Shown: piece after piece, positions 43,329 to 53,164 of the stretch | Position numbering within the stretch: position 1 is the first letter of the stretch | Layout: every line of letters begins with the position of its first letter | From: CAWGMT01 sp963823675 | GTDB lineage: Bacteria > Planctomycetota > Planctomycetia > Isosphaerales > Isosphaeraceae | DNA: 64,000 nt | Assembly: GCA_963823675.1 (NCBI GenBank) | Contig: CAWGMT010000008.1 | Location: 930,001 to 994,000 of the forward strand | Reading direction: 5' to 3' | The notes under the pieces: generated by a model | Seen by the model: only the letters and a program-made list of their open reading frames with translations | Told to the model about the DNA's origin: nothing | Database searches by the model: none | Translations under genes and position numbers: made by a program

Positions 43329-44029
43329 CTACTGCCGCCCCCTCCCCATCAAAGCGTCCCAGATCATGTGCAGCACGAATTCGTAGGCATTACTCCAGCT
43401 CCCCTCCCGGAAGAACTGAACGGGCGCGCTGGGATCGCCGATGAATGGCCGCAGCACCCACGCCATCTGGATCCCTACGAAAACGTAAATCAACAGCCAG
43501 GTCCGGAGCATCCAGCGGTGCTTGGGGTTGTCGCGAACGAGCGGGACGTAATCCCTGCGCAGCATCCACTGGGCGCTCACGCTGGCCACCGCGAACATTC
43601 CGCCATTGAAGAGAATGGCAAGCCGGTATCCACTGCCCGAGATGTACCAGAAGGCAGTGAAGGGAGCAAGGGCCGCCAGGATGACCGTGAGCCCCGTCTG
43701 CGTCGCGAGCAGGGACTGGAGCACGCGTGAAAAGTCGCTCCGCAGTCCCAGGAGTGTATTGAGGACGAAAAAACTGGGCAGGCTCAACATGAATGTCACG
43801 ATCAGGAGAAACGGAACCTTGACGGCCGAGTAAACGACCTGCAAGAGCCGTGGCCCGGCGACCCCGCCGTACATGCCCATCACGCCGCCGTAAAACATGC
43901 CGAAGACCATGATTCCGAGCGCGAGCGCGCCGAGCGCGGGCCGCCGCAGCTCGAGTCGCCCTCCGCGCAGGACGTCTCGCCGCGCAACACGCTGTCCGCG
44001 AGCCGAAGCAGACCGACCGCAGAATTCAT
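43329..44029 (-). CDS. Multi-pass membrane protein, second of a paralogue pair, frameshifted
   Basis: Starts MNSAVGLLRLADSVLRGE. Near 43974 one base is missing, after which the frame continues LRGGRLELRRPALGALALGI and MVFGMFYGGVMGMYGGVAGP. Helices at FLLIVTFMLSLPSFFVLNTL, GLTVILAALAPFTAFWYISG, LAILFNGGMFAVASVSAQWM and TWLLIYVFVGIQMAWVLRPF. Corrected length is about 233 aa. GIQMAWVLRPFIGDPSAPVQ matches the end of the upstream paralogue. Six or so helices, in a Yip1-like layout (inference). Function unknown. Confidence 0.65.
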
Positions 44030-44051
44030 GACGGAGGTTCCGGGGCGCCGG

Positions 44052-44872
44052 TCACGAAAAGAGGGCGTGGATATGTTGCAAGACAGCCTGGAAGAAATTG
44101 GACTCCCGGCCGCGCAACCAGACGAATGGCGCGCTGGGGTGGCCGATGAAGGGACGCAAAACCCAACCCATCTGCGCACCACCAGGGCGAACACGATCAC
44201 CCAGACCTGGAAAACCACCTTGACGTGGTTGCTCAGGACCCGGCCTTCGAGCGGGTCAAGTGGGCTGCTCGGCTCCGCGCCCCGGCTCAGATCGGGGGCC
44301 GGCGCAGGCTCCCGCCCAGTCTCTGAATCGAGCACGCTCAGCCGCTGGAGCGTCTGAAGCAGGAACATCAAACCCAGCACACCCGACACTCCAAACACGA
44401 CCACATTGAAAAGAACCATGAACGGATAGCTCGTCGTACTCATCGAGAAAAAGGCAACGATCGGCCCGAGTGACGCCAGCACGGCCACCATCACCCCGAG
44501 CGACGCGACCAGGAGCCGGACGACCGCGGCAGGTGTCAGCCGCGACCCCACGAGCGCGTTGAAGACGTAAAGCGAGGGCAGCGTAACCAGCAGAGTCAAG
44601 AAGAAGAGCAACGGGACCTTCACCATGCTCGCCACGACCTGCCATGCCCCGGGCCCCTGGACACGGAAAAGGGCAAACGCCCCCATGCAAATGCCATAAC
44701 TCATCGCCAGAACGACGATCACGTACGACAGTCGGCGCGGTGAAATCGCAATACCGTCCCGTCGCAGCGACGAAAGACGCGTCAGCTCGCCGCGTAGAAG
44801 CTGGTCCAGCTCCCTGAACCAGCCCCCGACTCCAGTCCCTGCAATCTTCAGACCTTCATCGCCCATCGCCAT
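44052..44872 (-). CDS. Multi-pass membrane protein, first of a paralogue pair, frameshifted
   Basis: Starts MAMGDEGLKIAGTGVGGWFR. Helices: LSYVIVVLAMSYGICMGAFA, PLLFFLTLLVTLPSLYVFNA, VASLGVMVAVLASLGPIVAF, VVFGVSGVLGLMFLLQTLQR. Near 44180 one G is missing in CTGGTGGTGCGC. After correction the frame reads GAQMGWVLRPFIGHPSAPFV and ends at HIHALFS (about 273 aa), parallel to the downstream gene. The N-terminal soluble segment (ELDQLLRGELTRLSSLRR) is shared in position with the partner. Function unknown; 22 bases separate the pair, so they are one transcript. Confidence 0.65.
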
Positions 44873-44982
44873 GGCCGCTCGCCCTCCAGTGATCGTTCAC
44901 GTTCAAAAAACCGAGGCCCGCCCCGCTGGAAAAAACTGATACTGTAGCAGGGAAATCGGGTGACTCGTTCCCACGCAGAGCG

Positions 44983-46565
44983 ACTTGTCATTCCTGGAAT
45001 AGTGCATGCACGCTATTGTTGCTAATAGTGCACATGTGCAGTCATTCTCGCACGCTCAAGCTTAGCCCCTCTCACGAGGAGCCGGAGCTCCTTCATGCCT
45101 CGCCACAGCGTGATCCAGCCCGGCATCCCATCTCGGCGGCGGTTCATGTGGCCTCCGAGCCGTCCCAGGGCGAGCAGCACCTCCGCCACCGTCGTCAGGT
45201 CGCGCTCCGTCGCCAGACTGAGTATCTGCAGCTCCAACTCGTCGAGACCCGTGCACGTCGCGGGAGCATCTGGGTAGTCGCGGCCCAGCTCGCGCAGGTC
45301 CAGCAGCCGCAGCGCCACCACGCTCATCACTGCGATCGCCGCGAACAATCGGTTGGCCCGCTCCAACTGCAATTTCTCCACCTTCATGCCGGTCTTGAGG
45401 CCCTTGTGAAACTCCTCGATCAGAAAGCGTGTGGCGTAGTCCATCACGACCACCACCACCTCGCTAAAGCTCTCGGTCGGCAAGTCGGTGTACAGCACCC
45501 ATTCCAACGCCTCGACGCCCCCAGGTGGATCTGCCTCCCAGACCCGGATGAACCAGCAGTCGATCGGCTCCCCCGTACCGGCCGCTTGGCCCGCGCGCTC
45601 CGGCGCTTTGACGCGCACCGGGCCACAACTAATCAGCAGCTTCGCTCGACGCGCGGGCTGCCCGTCACGGCCACGCAGTTCCAGATACATCCCCCCCAGC
45701 GGTGCCACGCTCGTGATGTGCTCGAAGACCAGCCCGAGCCGCTTACCATCGGCCGGATTGAGCAGAACGCGATTCTGACTGACCCGGATCACGAAGCCGT
45801 GGCCCAATGCTCGACAGGACGCCATAAACTCATAAATATCCGCCTCGCGATCGGCGACCCGCACCCAGCGGACCGCCGGATCGCTCGGTGTGCGCCCGAT
45901 GCGGGTGCCCGAGTCGAGCCAGCGGTCCGACTCTCGATCCCGGATCTGCCGCTGCCGCGATCCGGCCTGCTTCGGCGTCTCCGGATCCCTGGGGGAGCGA
46001 ATCAGGTATTGCTGGTCGGCCAGCCCCAGGATCGTCACCGGTGGGCGATGCCCGCTTGCGTCCGGTACGGACGAGAGGGGAGCACGCACCGCGAGAATCG
46101 AGTGAAGGAGAAAGCCCTGCTGCCCCGGCTCCGAATCACCAATCGGTCCCAGCCCGGGTATCGGCTGCTTGCGATGGGAGTAGGAGGGAAAGGTCGTGTC
46201 CTCCAAGAGGAGGTATCGACCGGGCGTGCGGAGCTCGGCCATCACCAGTCGGCGATGACGCGCCTGGATTGCATCCGGGACCACCTCGCGTTCGTCGAGG
46301 AGGTCGTAAGTGGCGTCGATGTCGTACTTGCGGCTGAAGAGTTCGGGGATCATCTTGCCAGGCTGCTCGGCAAGCGCCTTCGCCAACGCCATGATCCGCT
46401 TCCTCCGGGCGCAATTGCCGACCCTGATCCCATCGAACTGCGCGCGAGCCCAGTCCCCTGGCGGGGCGTTGTGAATTGACATCCATGTGAACATAGTTGG
46501 CTACATCCATGAGTCTGCTGGTAAGATTCAGCCAACCATGATACCAAATTCTCAGGAATGACAAG
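44983..46565. mobile_element. IS4-family insertion sequence, complete, with terminal inverted repeats and 9-bp target duplication
   Basis: CTTGTCATTCCTG (44984-44996) is exactly inverted at 46553-46565. CGCAGAGCG flanks both ends (44974-44982 and 46566-46574), a 9-bp target duplication as expected for IS4-type elements. Length is about 1.58 kb with one intact transposase gene. Joining the flanks restores CTCGTTCCCACGC-AGA-GCGTGGGAACGAG, a palindrome present elsewhere in the window (46625-46653; similar at about 56537), so the element landed in a copy of this repeat. Confidence 0.9.
45022..46494 (-). CDS. IS4 family transposase
   Basis: 490 aa DDE transposase of the IS4/Tn5 branch. N-terminal DNA-binding region: GDWARAQFDGIRVGNCARRK followed by LAEQPGKMIPELFSRKYDID. 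First Asp in YLLLEDTTFPSYSH, second in WVRVADREADIYEFMASCRA, and Glu in the Y-(2)-R-(3)-E-(6)-K-like YATRFLIEEFHKGLKTGMKV. The C-terminal part includes RLFAAIAVMSVVALRLLDLR and GMPGWITLWRGMKELRLLVR, typical of the family. Frame intact and bounded by perfect inverted repeats, so the element may be functional and its insertion fairly recent. Confidence 0.92.
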   Translation of the reverse strand: MFTWMSIHNAPPGDWARAQFDGIRVGNCARRKRIMALAKALAEQPGKMIPELFSRKYDIDATYDLLDEREVVPDAIQARHRRLVMAELRTPGRYLLLEDTTFPSYSHRKQPIPGLGPIGDSEPGQQGFLLHSILAVRAPLSSVPDASGHRPPVTILGLADQQYLIRSPRDPETPKQAGSRQRQIRDRESDRWLDSGTRIGRTPSDPAVRWVRVADREADIYEFMASCRALGHGFVIRVSQNRVLLNPADGKRLGLVFEHITSVAPLGGMYLELRGRDGQPARRAKLLISCGPVRVKAPERAGQAAGTGEPIDCWFIRVWEADPPGGVEALEWVLYTDLPTESFSEVVVVVMDYATRFLIEEFHKGLKTGMKVEKLQLERANRLFAAIAVMSVVALRLLDLRELGRDYPDAPATCTGLDELELQILSLATERDLTTVAEVLLALGRLGGHMNRRRDGMPGWITLWRGMKELRLLVRGAKLERARMTAHVHY

Positions 46566-46624
46566 CGCAGAGCGTGGGAACGAGTTTCTCCGCCATAACG
46601 CTCGCCCCCCGTGCCCTCCGATCA

Positions 46625-46653
46625 CTCGTTCCCACGCAGGGCGTGGGAACGAG
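46625..46653. repeat. Palindromic repeat CTCGTTCCCACGC/GCGTGGGAACGAG
   Basis: Perfect 13-bp arms with a 3-base loop, followed by CTTCTCCGCC. It is the same repeat family as the IS4 target site just upstream (44965-44982 plus 46566-46583) and a related copy at about 56537-56575. Confidence 0.85.
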
Positions 46654-46695
46654 CTTCTCCGCCATCGTCCACTTTGCACTGTAAAGTTCATCCTG

Positions 46696-49600
46696 TCAAC
46701 GGGCCAGCGCAGCGCGATCGGGCACTGGGGTCGATTCGACCGCGACTTCGGCCGCGCTCATGACGGGCCGGCCTTCGACCTCGGTTAAGCCGCGAAGCTG
46801 GACATAGCGCGCGGTCTGGGCCGGCAGCGCGACGTACTGGAATGCCGGCTCATTGGGCCAGCTTCCCGCGGCCAGGGGCTTGCTCCAGGTTTTGCCGTCG
46901 GTCGAGACCCGGATCTCGAAATCCTTGACTCGGCCATTGGGGCTGTCCTGGCGCGGGACGTAGACCAGTCCCAGGGCACGGCGAACCGATCCCAGATCGA
47001 CGACCAGCTCGTGGGGATATCCCGGCATCGCGCCGATGAATTCGGTGTGCCAGATCGTTGTGAGGTCGCCGTCGCCGGCCTGGGCCGGCGCATAGTCAGG
47101 CGCGTAGCTGTCGGCCGAGTACTTTTCGGTCCCGGCCGGGGAAGCCGCCGCCTGGGAGGCCTCGCGGATCCAGCCGAGGACCGCCTGGTAGGCTGGGTGT
47201 TCCGCATTCTCCCACCGCGGTCCGCCCACATGCGTCAGGCCCGTCGGGCTGTCCGCCTCGGGCCCGCCTTGACCGTGGGGGCTCCTGGGCTTGCGTACGA
47301 GCAGGCTCGATTCGGGATCGCCCAGGTTCACGACCTTCAGCGCGGAGTTGTAGTTGATCATGATCTGCTCGCCGCTCTTGTCCGGAGCCGCGCCGGCCTC
47401 GGTGATGCGCAGGATCGTATGGTTCTGATGGCAGTTCACGCAGGCGTATCCATCGTCACTGGCTTGATAGAAAAGCGGGTTCACTTTCCGCCGGAAGGTC
47501 GAGAAGCTCAAAAGTCGAGGCGGGCCCAGGCGGACGTCGGCCTCGACCCCGGTCGGATCGACTCCCTGCTCCCGGAGGATGGCCAGCGCCCGCCCCTTGA
47601 GCGCCGGGTCCGACTCGAGCGCCTTGACCCGGCGGGCCAGGCCAGGCGCGGTCCGGACGAGCCCGTGCTCCTCGACGGTCGCCAGGGCCGCGAGCCGCAC
47701 CTGCGCGTCGGGATCGATCAGCAGCCGCTTGAGGTGCTCCTGCACATCGGGCCGGCTCCAGAAGCCCGTCTTGGACGAGGCGAGCGTCAGCCCCATCCGG
47801 CGGATCGACGCCGCGTCATCCGCGAGCGCCGCCAGCAGAAGCGCCGTCGACCCCTTCCCCGTCCAGAGAGCGGGCAAGGCATTGACGCCGCGCAGCGTCC
47901 GATCGCGCACCGCGGCCGAGGCATCGGTCACGGCGCGGCGCAGCACCTGCATGACGGGCTCCCGCGGCTCGGCAACATCCACGAGCGCCGGCCGGCTCAA
48001 AAGCACCTCGATCGCTTCCAGCCGCTCTGCCGGGCTGAGCTTGGGCCAGTCGCGCAAGAGGAGCGACACGACCTCGGTGTCGTGCACCGCCGGCGTCTTC
48101 AGGACCGGAAGGAGCGCCGGCAGGCCGACGTTGTGCACCACCAGGTGCCGGATCGCACTCTGGATCTCGGGCCGCGCCGCCAGCCGTTTGTTGCGCCCGA
48201 TCACCGCCAGGACCGCCTGCCGCGCTTCGTCGCTCCCTTCGATCGCGGACCGGAGAAGCGCCACGCGCCGCGGATCGTCCTCGATTCGAGTTGTGTCGAG
48301 CTCGTTGGATGCGATCGACCGCGCAGCCGCTCGCACGCCGGGATCGGGATCGCTCAGCGCGCGCAGAATCGCCGTCTGGATCGCCGGGTTCTCGGTTCCG
48401 CTCGTGAGCTGGAAGAAGCTGGCAAGCTCGAGAGCCCGCCGCCGCGAGGGCGGCGGCAGATCGGCCTCCAAGAGCGGCGTAAACGCCTTTTCGAGCTCGG
48501 CAAGGCGCGGGTGGTAGAGAAACCCGAATTCGCGGTCGTTCCCCACGTCGATCATCCCCTCGGGCTGGCGGGCGTAGTACCGGCCCTTGAAGAACGAGCC
48601 GTCGAACCCATCGAGCACGGCGGCCCGCGTCAAGTTGTTGCCCCGCTCGAGGGCCAGCAGAATCGGGCCCAAGAGCACCTCGCGCTCGACCGTCTTGCGC
48701 GCTTCCAGGATCGGCGCCCGCAGGGCCTCCGGCAGCTCGGCGATGTTTTTCTGAAGGCTGACGCCGCCTCCCAGGTTCTCGTCGAGCATGATGTAGAGGC
48801 CCTCGCTCAGGTTCCTGCGCATCACGCCCACGTCGGGCTCGCCCATCCGGGCCAGATAAGCCTCGACGATCCGCCGCTGTAGTCCGGTGTCGCGGGTGCG
48901 ATAAAACCACTGGCGCAGGGACTTGATGGCCTGAAGCCGCGTCCAGAGATCGGGGCCCTTGGTCAGCTCGATCAGGCGCTCGGCCAGATCCACCCGCTCG
49001 TCCATCCCGGGAAACTGGTAAGCAAAGATCCGGACTGCTCCCCGGCGCACTCTCGGATCGGGATCGGAGAGCGCCGCGCCAATCACATCCAGGCCGTGCC
49101 CCTGATTGCCCAGCCGTCGCAAGGCCCACGCCGATGCTCGCCAGACGATCTTGGACGGATCGGCCAGGCGGCGTGCGAGCGGCCCGGCGGCCTCGGCCTG
49201 CCCCAGCCGTGCCAGCGCCGCCGCCGCGGCCGCGCGGACGAGCGGCTCGGGATCATCGAGCAGTGGGAGGATCGCCCGCGAAAACCGCGCTCGATCCGGT
49301 TGCGGAACGTCCCAGAGGTTCTCGAGGTCTTCGAGCGTGTGGACCAGATTGTCGGTCCGCGGCAGCCGCGCGGGTCCGAGGTCGCGATTGCCCCAGCCGT
49401 GGAGCGGCCCTGCCGGCTGGGGAAAAGCCTGGGCCAGCGCCATCACGGCGTACCGCGTCTCGCGCATCGGAGTGCGGAAGTTTTCATGCGTGGTGGTCTG
49501 GAACCAGCCGCCGAAATCCTGCTGCTGGGCCATCAAGTAGCGAAGCGCCCCGGCGATCGCGGGATGGTCGCGCGGCATGCCGGTCGAAAGCAGCGTCCAG

Positions 49601-51384
49601 ACGAGCTGGCCCGTCGTATAGACCGCGCTTGGGCCAGGCCCGGAATCACTCTCGTGCCAGCCGCCGTCGGCATTTTGATAGGCCAGGAGCGTGCCGGTCT
49701 CGCGCTTGATCTTGCTGGCAAACCTGGCCTTGTCGATGAGCCACCAGGCATACAGACGGTGAATGCGATCCTGGAGCGTCTCCACTCGCTTGTCGGCCGC
49801 CCGTTCTCCCAGAATCGCCGCGATCCGGCCGGCCGCCTGGGTAAAGTCGTTGCGTCCCGTGCGCAGGCCAAGCTCCTCGAGCACCCGCCAGTCACGCCAG
49901 GCCAGCCCAAATTTGCTATCCAGCGGGATCACCCCGTTGAGCTCGTCGGCCGGCATCGCGGTCCGCGAGCCCCACGCTTTTTGCAGGAATGGGCCGAAAC
50001 GCTCGACGGTCCTGGTCGGTTGAACCGAAACCTGGCGCTCGAAATCGAGCAGGATGCCCCCTTGCTTGCCCTGGGCTTGCAGCGGGATCGCGATGAACCG
50101 CTGCCAGTACAATCCGTCGTCGCCATAAAGCGGGGTGATCGAGTTATAGAGCCGGTCGATCACGTACTGAAAGTTGGACTTGGACCGGATTGGATAGCCA
50201 TTCTTGTGGGCGGCCAGGTTGGCCTCAGTCGAAAAGCTCGACGGATGGCAGGCCGTGCAGCGCGTGGCCGTATCGTGCATGCTGGCCGCGCGGACGAAGA
50301 TGTTCCCCACGCGCGGGACCTGCGCAAACCAGGCGTCGCCGACATTGATGATGTAGTGCATCCCGGCCTCGACCGCCTGGGCCGGGTCACGATAGGGCGG
50401 GACCGGCAGGACGCGAGTCCGCAGGATGTAATCCGGGTGATTGGCGTTGACCTCCAGGTAGAAAGTGCCGCGCTGGAAGGTCCGGCTGATGTGCTTGGAG
50501 TAGCGCTCGCGCTCCCGGTCGTGGACGATCTCCATCGGGTCCTTGCCCGCGAGATAGGGCTCGGGCCGGCCGGTCCTGGCATCGACCGTGTAAACTCTCA
50601 GGTTTGCCGAGACGTCGCGGTCCAACAGGTCGAGCTGAAAATAGACGAGGATCGGCTGCTCGCCCGTCACCTCGAACCGAAACCAGTCGAGGCCGCTTTT
50701 CCCCTCGTGCGGGTTGTCGAGATAGTCAACGTCGTCGGCCGAGCCGTAGACGTCGCGCCCCAGGACGAGCGGGTTGGCCTGCCGCCAGGAGTCGTTGGGC
50801 TCCGCCTCGATCGCGGCTCGGTCGCCGGCCGCAAGGTCGAGCGATCTCCACTCGACGCTCACGGAGAGCCGGCCGCCGCCGGCATCCGGCGCCCGGCTGA
50901 GCGTCAGTTTCGCCGGGCCTTTCCGTTGCGGTCGATACGCGAGATAATAATCCGGGTCGCCCGCGTGCAGCTCCTTCGAGAGACTCTCCGTGCCAGGTCC
51001 GGTCAATTCGGCGCGCACGCGGTCCGCCGCGCCGAGCGTACCGCTCTCGAGCGCAACGACGAGGCTGTAAGTCTCGCCGGCCTCGAGCTCGCCGAGCTCC
51101 CGCGTCGCCCGATCACCGGCCGCCAGGGACAACGTCCGCGGTGCGTCGGCGTTGGTGGTAGGGCGCTGGCCGGAATCAAGTGTCTCCTTTCGCTCCGCGA
51201 AAGGACGATCTGTCGCGGAGCGAAAGGCGACTCTCCGGGAAGGAATTCTCAGCGAGTTCCTGGACGCGTTCGCTCGATCCCGAGAATCGGCGGCCGCCGT
51301 CAAAACGATGATCCAGGAGCCGATCGCGGCCATGACACCGGCGCCGGCAATCCGCCCAGCCCGCCAGCCGCTCTGGGAGATCAT
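46696..51384 (-). CDS. Giant exported heme c - HEAT repeat - discoidin-like protein
   Basis: About 1562 aa. The N-terminus has a signal-anchor (GAGVMAAIGSWIIVLTAAAD). Beta-rich domains with RKGPAKLTLSRAPDAGGGRL precede heme c motif 1, CTACH (about residue 374). Next comes a terpenoid-cyclase-like toroid segment (LAYQNADGGWHESDSG, about 568), then HEAT repeats over about 700-1260 (LVRAAAAAALARLGQAEAAG). Heme c motif 2, CVNCH, is near 1313, and an F5/8 type C (discoidin) domain fills about 1425-1555 (GDGDLTTIWHTEF, HELVVDLGSVRRALGLVYVP). A palindromic repeat encodes an in-frame insert after the signal region. The ATG at 51384 has GGAG upstream. Likely extracytoplasmic redox and carbohydrate or protein binding (inference). 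Confidence 0.8.
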   Translation of the reverse strand: MISQSGWRAGRIAGAGVMAAIGSWIIVLTAAADSRDRANASRNSLRIPSRRVAFRSATDRPFAERKETLDSGQRPTTNADAPRTLSLAAGDRATRELGELEAGETYSLVVALESGTLGAADRVRAELTGPGTESLSKELHAGDPDYYLAYRPQRKGPAKLTLSRAPDAGGGRLSVSVEWRSLDLAAGDRAAIEAEPNDSWRQANPLVLGRDVYGSADDVDYLDNPHEGKSGLDWFRFEVTGEQPILVYFQLDLLDRDVSANLRVYTVDARTGRPEPYLAGKDPMEIVHDRERERYSKHISRTFQRGTFYLEVNANHPDYILRTRVLPVPPYRDPAQAVEAGMHYIINVGDAWFAQVPRVGNIFVRAASMHDTATRCTACHPSSFSTEANLAAHKNGYPIRSKSNFQYVIDRLYNSITPLYGDDGLYWQRFIAIPLQAQGKQGGILLDFERQVSVQPTRTVERFGPFLQKAWGSRTAMPADELNGVIPLDSKFGLAWRDWRVLEELGLRTGRNDFTQAAGRIAAILGERAADKRVETLQDRIHRLYAWWLIDKARFASKIKRETGTLLAYQNADGGWHESDSGPGPSAVYTTGQLVWTLLSTGMPRDHPAIAGALRYLMAQQQDFGGWFQTTTHENFRTPMRETRYAVMALAQAFPQPAGPLHGWGNRDLGPARLPRTDNLVHTLEDLENLWDVPQPDRARFSRAILPLLDDPEPLVRAAAAAALARLGQAEAAGPLARRLADPSKIVWRASAWALRRLGNQGHGLDVIGAALSDPDPRVRRGAVRIFAYQFPGMDERVDLAERLIELTKGPDLWTRLQAIKSLRQWFYRTRDTGLQRRIVEAYLARMGEPDVGVMRRNLSEGLYIMLDENLGGGVSLQKNIAELPEALRAPILEARKTVEREVLLGPILLALERGNNLTRAAVLDGFDGSFFKGRYYARQPEGMIDVGNDREFGFLYHPRLAELEKAFTPLLEADLPPPSRRRALELASFFQLTSGTENPAIQTAILRALSDPDPGVRAAARSIASNELDTTRIEDDPRRVALLRSAIEGSDEARQAVLAVIGRNKRLAARPEIQSAIRHLVVHNVGLPALLPVLKTPAVHDTEVVSLLLRDWPKLSPAERLEAIEVLLSRPALVDVAEPREPVMQVLRRAVTDASAAVRDRTLRGVNALPALWTGKGSTALLLAALADDAASIRRMGLTLASSKTGFWSRPDVQEHLKRLLIDPDAQVRLAALATVEEHGLVRTAPGLARRVKALESDPALKGRALAILREQGVDPTGVEADVRLGPPRLLSFSTFRRKVNPLFYQASDDGYACVNCHQNHTILRITEAGAAPDKSGEQIMINYNSALKVVNLGDPESSLLVRKPRSPHGQGGPEADSPTGLTHVGGPRWENAEHPAYQAVLGWIREASQAAASPAGTEKYSADSYAPDYAPAQAGDGDLTTIWHTEFIGAMPGYPHELVVDLGSVRRALGLVYVPRQDSPNGRVKDFEIRVSTDGKTWSKPLAAGSWPNEPAFQYVALPAQTARYVQLRGLTEVEGRPVMSAAEVAVESTPVPDRAALAR
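51175..51240. repeat. Palindromic repeat family copy inside a coding sequence
   Basis: CTTTCGCTCCGCGAAAGG (about 51188-51205) and the inverted TCGCGGAGCGAAAGGCGAC (51213-51231) are both inside the 5' part of the giant gene. In frame they encode a peptide including SRRVAFRSATDRPFAERKET, inserted between the signal region and the first domain. Confidence 0.8.
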
Positions 51385-51637
51385 GTCGTACTCCGCTGGA
51401 ACTGCGCCATTTACCAGGTTCGACCTCCATTGTCTCCGCCTGGCGATCGGGTGGCAACAGGCATCGGGCTCGGTCCGCCGCCATGGGTTAACGCGCTGCA
51501 GAAATTCTCGCCAGAAATTTGCGCCGCCGCCGCCGGATCTTCGACTAAGATGATAGTCATCTCCTTCGCGGATGAGATTACACCAGCGATTCGCGACCGC
51601 AGACTTATCCCAACTTCTTGTGGAGCTCCGGGCTATC

Positions 51638-53164
51638 ATGACGCGCAACCTGATGAAACCATGGCTTTCGGCTTCGCTTCGCCGGCTTTTTTCCGGACAG
51701 GATGCGACGACAGGCCGCCGTGACCGTCGCCGCCGGCGAAGCCGCGCTGGTCTCGATGTCCAGGGACCGGAGACGCTCGAAGGGCGCGTCGTGCCGGCAG
51801 CCTGGGCGTGGGGCGGTGGCAGCCTGGTCGGGACTCTTTCGGGCGTGGGCGTCGTGACCGGCCCCGTGGTACCGGGCCCTGTGCTGCCGATACCCAGGGG
51901 CATGACACCGGCAAGCGCCACGGTGATTTCGCAGCTTCAGACCGACTGGAAGGCCCTCGTCACCGAGCTGCAAGGCTTGGCGGCCAAGTCGGGCGTCACG
52001 GTCGCCGACCTGGAAAGCCTGGCACTGGACAGTCAGGCGATCGGCCAGGCCGGCTTCCACTTCACCGCATCGAGCCTTCACACGGTGATCTCCGAGCTGG
52101 CCACGGCGGTTGCCGGCGGCGCATCCACCTCCCAGGCCCAGAGTGACTGGTCTGCCCTCTTTACCAGCTCGAGCGTCTCGAACACCGTTGTCACCAACAC
52201 CTTCAACGACCTGGTGACGGTTATCCAGGATTCCCATGTCACGACGACCGACCTGACGACCGTTGCCGGCGATGAGGCGGCCATTCAGACCGATCTGTCC
52301 AACCTGGGCAAGCACCTCGTGCCGGCCAGCGTTGCCGGCATGGGCCCGGCGCCGCTTCTCGCCACCGATCCGCTGCCATCCTTGGCCGTCACTCTGCCGA
52401 ACCTGCCGGCATCCACGGTTGCCGCGGTCCAGTCGATCGTCAACAGCCTGCCGGTCGTCAGCCAGCCGCTCATCCTCAGCCCGGGCATTTCCAGCATCCT
52501 GCCCTGGGGCGTCAATCTCCTGGGCAGCCTGACCCACGTCGGTGCCGTGACAGGGCCGGTGGTGGCCCCCCAGCAGCCGCTGCCGGCTTCGACCCAGAGC
52601 ACGAAGTTCCAGCAGCTCATCACCGACGAACAGGCGCTCCGGACCGAGCTTCAAAGCCTGGCCGCCAAATCCGGCGTCACGGTTGCCGAGCTCCAGAGCC
52701 TGGCTCTGGACAGCCAGTCGATCTCCCAGGCTGGAGCTCACGTCAGCTCGTCGGCCTTGAGCACGGTGATCTCCGAGCTGGCCACGGCGGTCGCCGGGGG
52801 CGCATCCACGTCCCAGGCCCTGAGCGATTGGACCGCCTTGTTCAGCAGCACGAGCGTCTCGACGACGGTCGTCACCAACACGTTCAACGACCTCGCCGCG
52901 GCAATCGGGTCTTCCAAGGTCACCACGACCGACCTGACCACCGTGGCCAATGACGAGGCGGCAATCCAGACCGACCTCAAGAACCTCGCCAGCAGCAAGG
53001 GCGGCGGCACGGGCTCGGGCACTTCGCCCGGCGGGACCACCGGGACCAAGCACTCCAAGCCGAGCCCCGTCGTCAACAAACCGGCCGGGACGGTTATCCT
53101 CCGGAAAGCGCTGATCAATGCCCTTCATAAGAAGGTATTGAACGCGTTGCGCAGAAAGGGTTGA
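51638..53164 (+). CDS. Secreted-type protein with LEPR-XLL-like signature and two homologous domains
   Basis: 508 aa from the ATG at 51638. The basic N-terminus (TGRRDRRRRRSRAGL) leads to ETLEGRVVPAA at about residue 46, a variant of the planctomycete LEPR-XLL signature of exported proteins. Two homologous ~100-residue domains follow: AAKSGVTVADLESLALDSQA with ISELATAVAGGASTSQAQSD and TTTDLTTVAGDEAAIQTDL, repeated later with AAKSGVTVAELQSLALDSQS and ISELATAVAGGASTSQALSD. The tail is basic (LHKKVLNALRRKG). Divergent from the giant heme-HEAT gene, with 254 bases between starts. Function unknown. Confidence 0.7.
   Translation: MTRNLMKPWLSASLRRLFSGQDATTGRRDRRRRRSRAGLDVQGPETLEGRVVPAAWAWGGGSLVGTLSGVGVVTGPVVPGPVLPIPRGMTPASATVISQLQTDWKALVTELQGLAAKSGVTVADLESLALDSQAIGQAGFHFTASSLHTVISELATAVAGGASTSQAQSDWSALFTSSSVSNTVVTNTFNDLVTVIQDSHVTTTDLTTVAGDEAAIQTDLSNLGKHLVPASVAGMGPAPLLATDPLPSLAVTLPNLPASTVAAVQSIVNSLPVVSQPLILSPGISSILPWGVNLLGSLTHVGAVTGPVVAPQQPLPASTQSTKFQQLITDEQALRTELQSLAAKSGVTVAELQSLALDSQSISQAGAHVSSSALSTVISELATAVAGGASTSQALSDWTALFSSTSVSTTVVTNTFNDLAAAIGSSKVTTTDLTTVANDEAAIQTDLKNLASSKGGGTGSGTSPGGTTGTKHSKPSPVVNKPAGTVILRKALINALHKKVLNALRRKG

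Noticed and set aside
49096..51723. Very long open frame (875 codons) on the plus strand
   Set aside because: It is antisense to the giant heme-HEAT gene, has no recognisable domain, and is explained by high GC leaving few stop codons. Similar long shadows oppose most GC-rich genes here.
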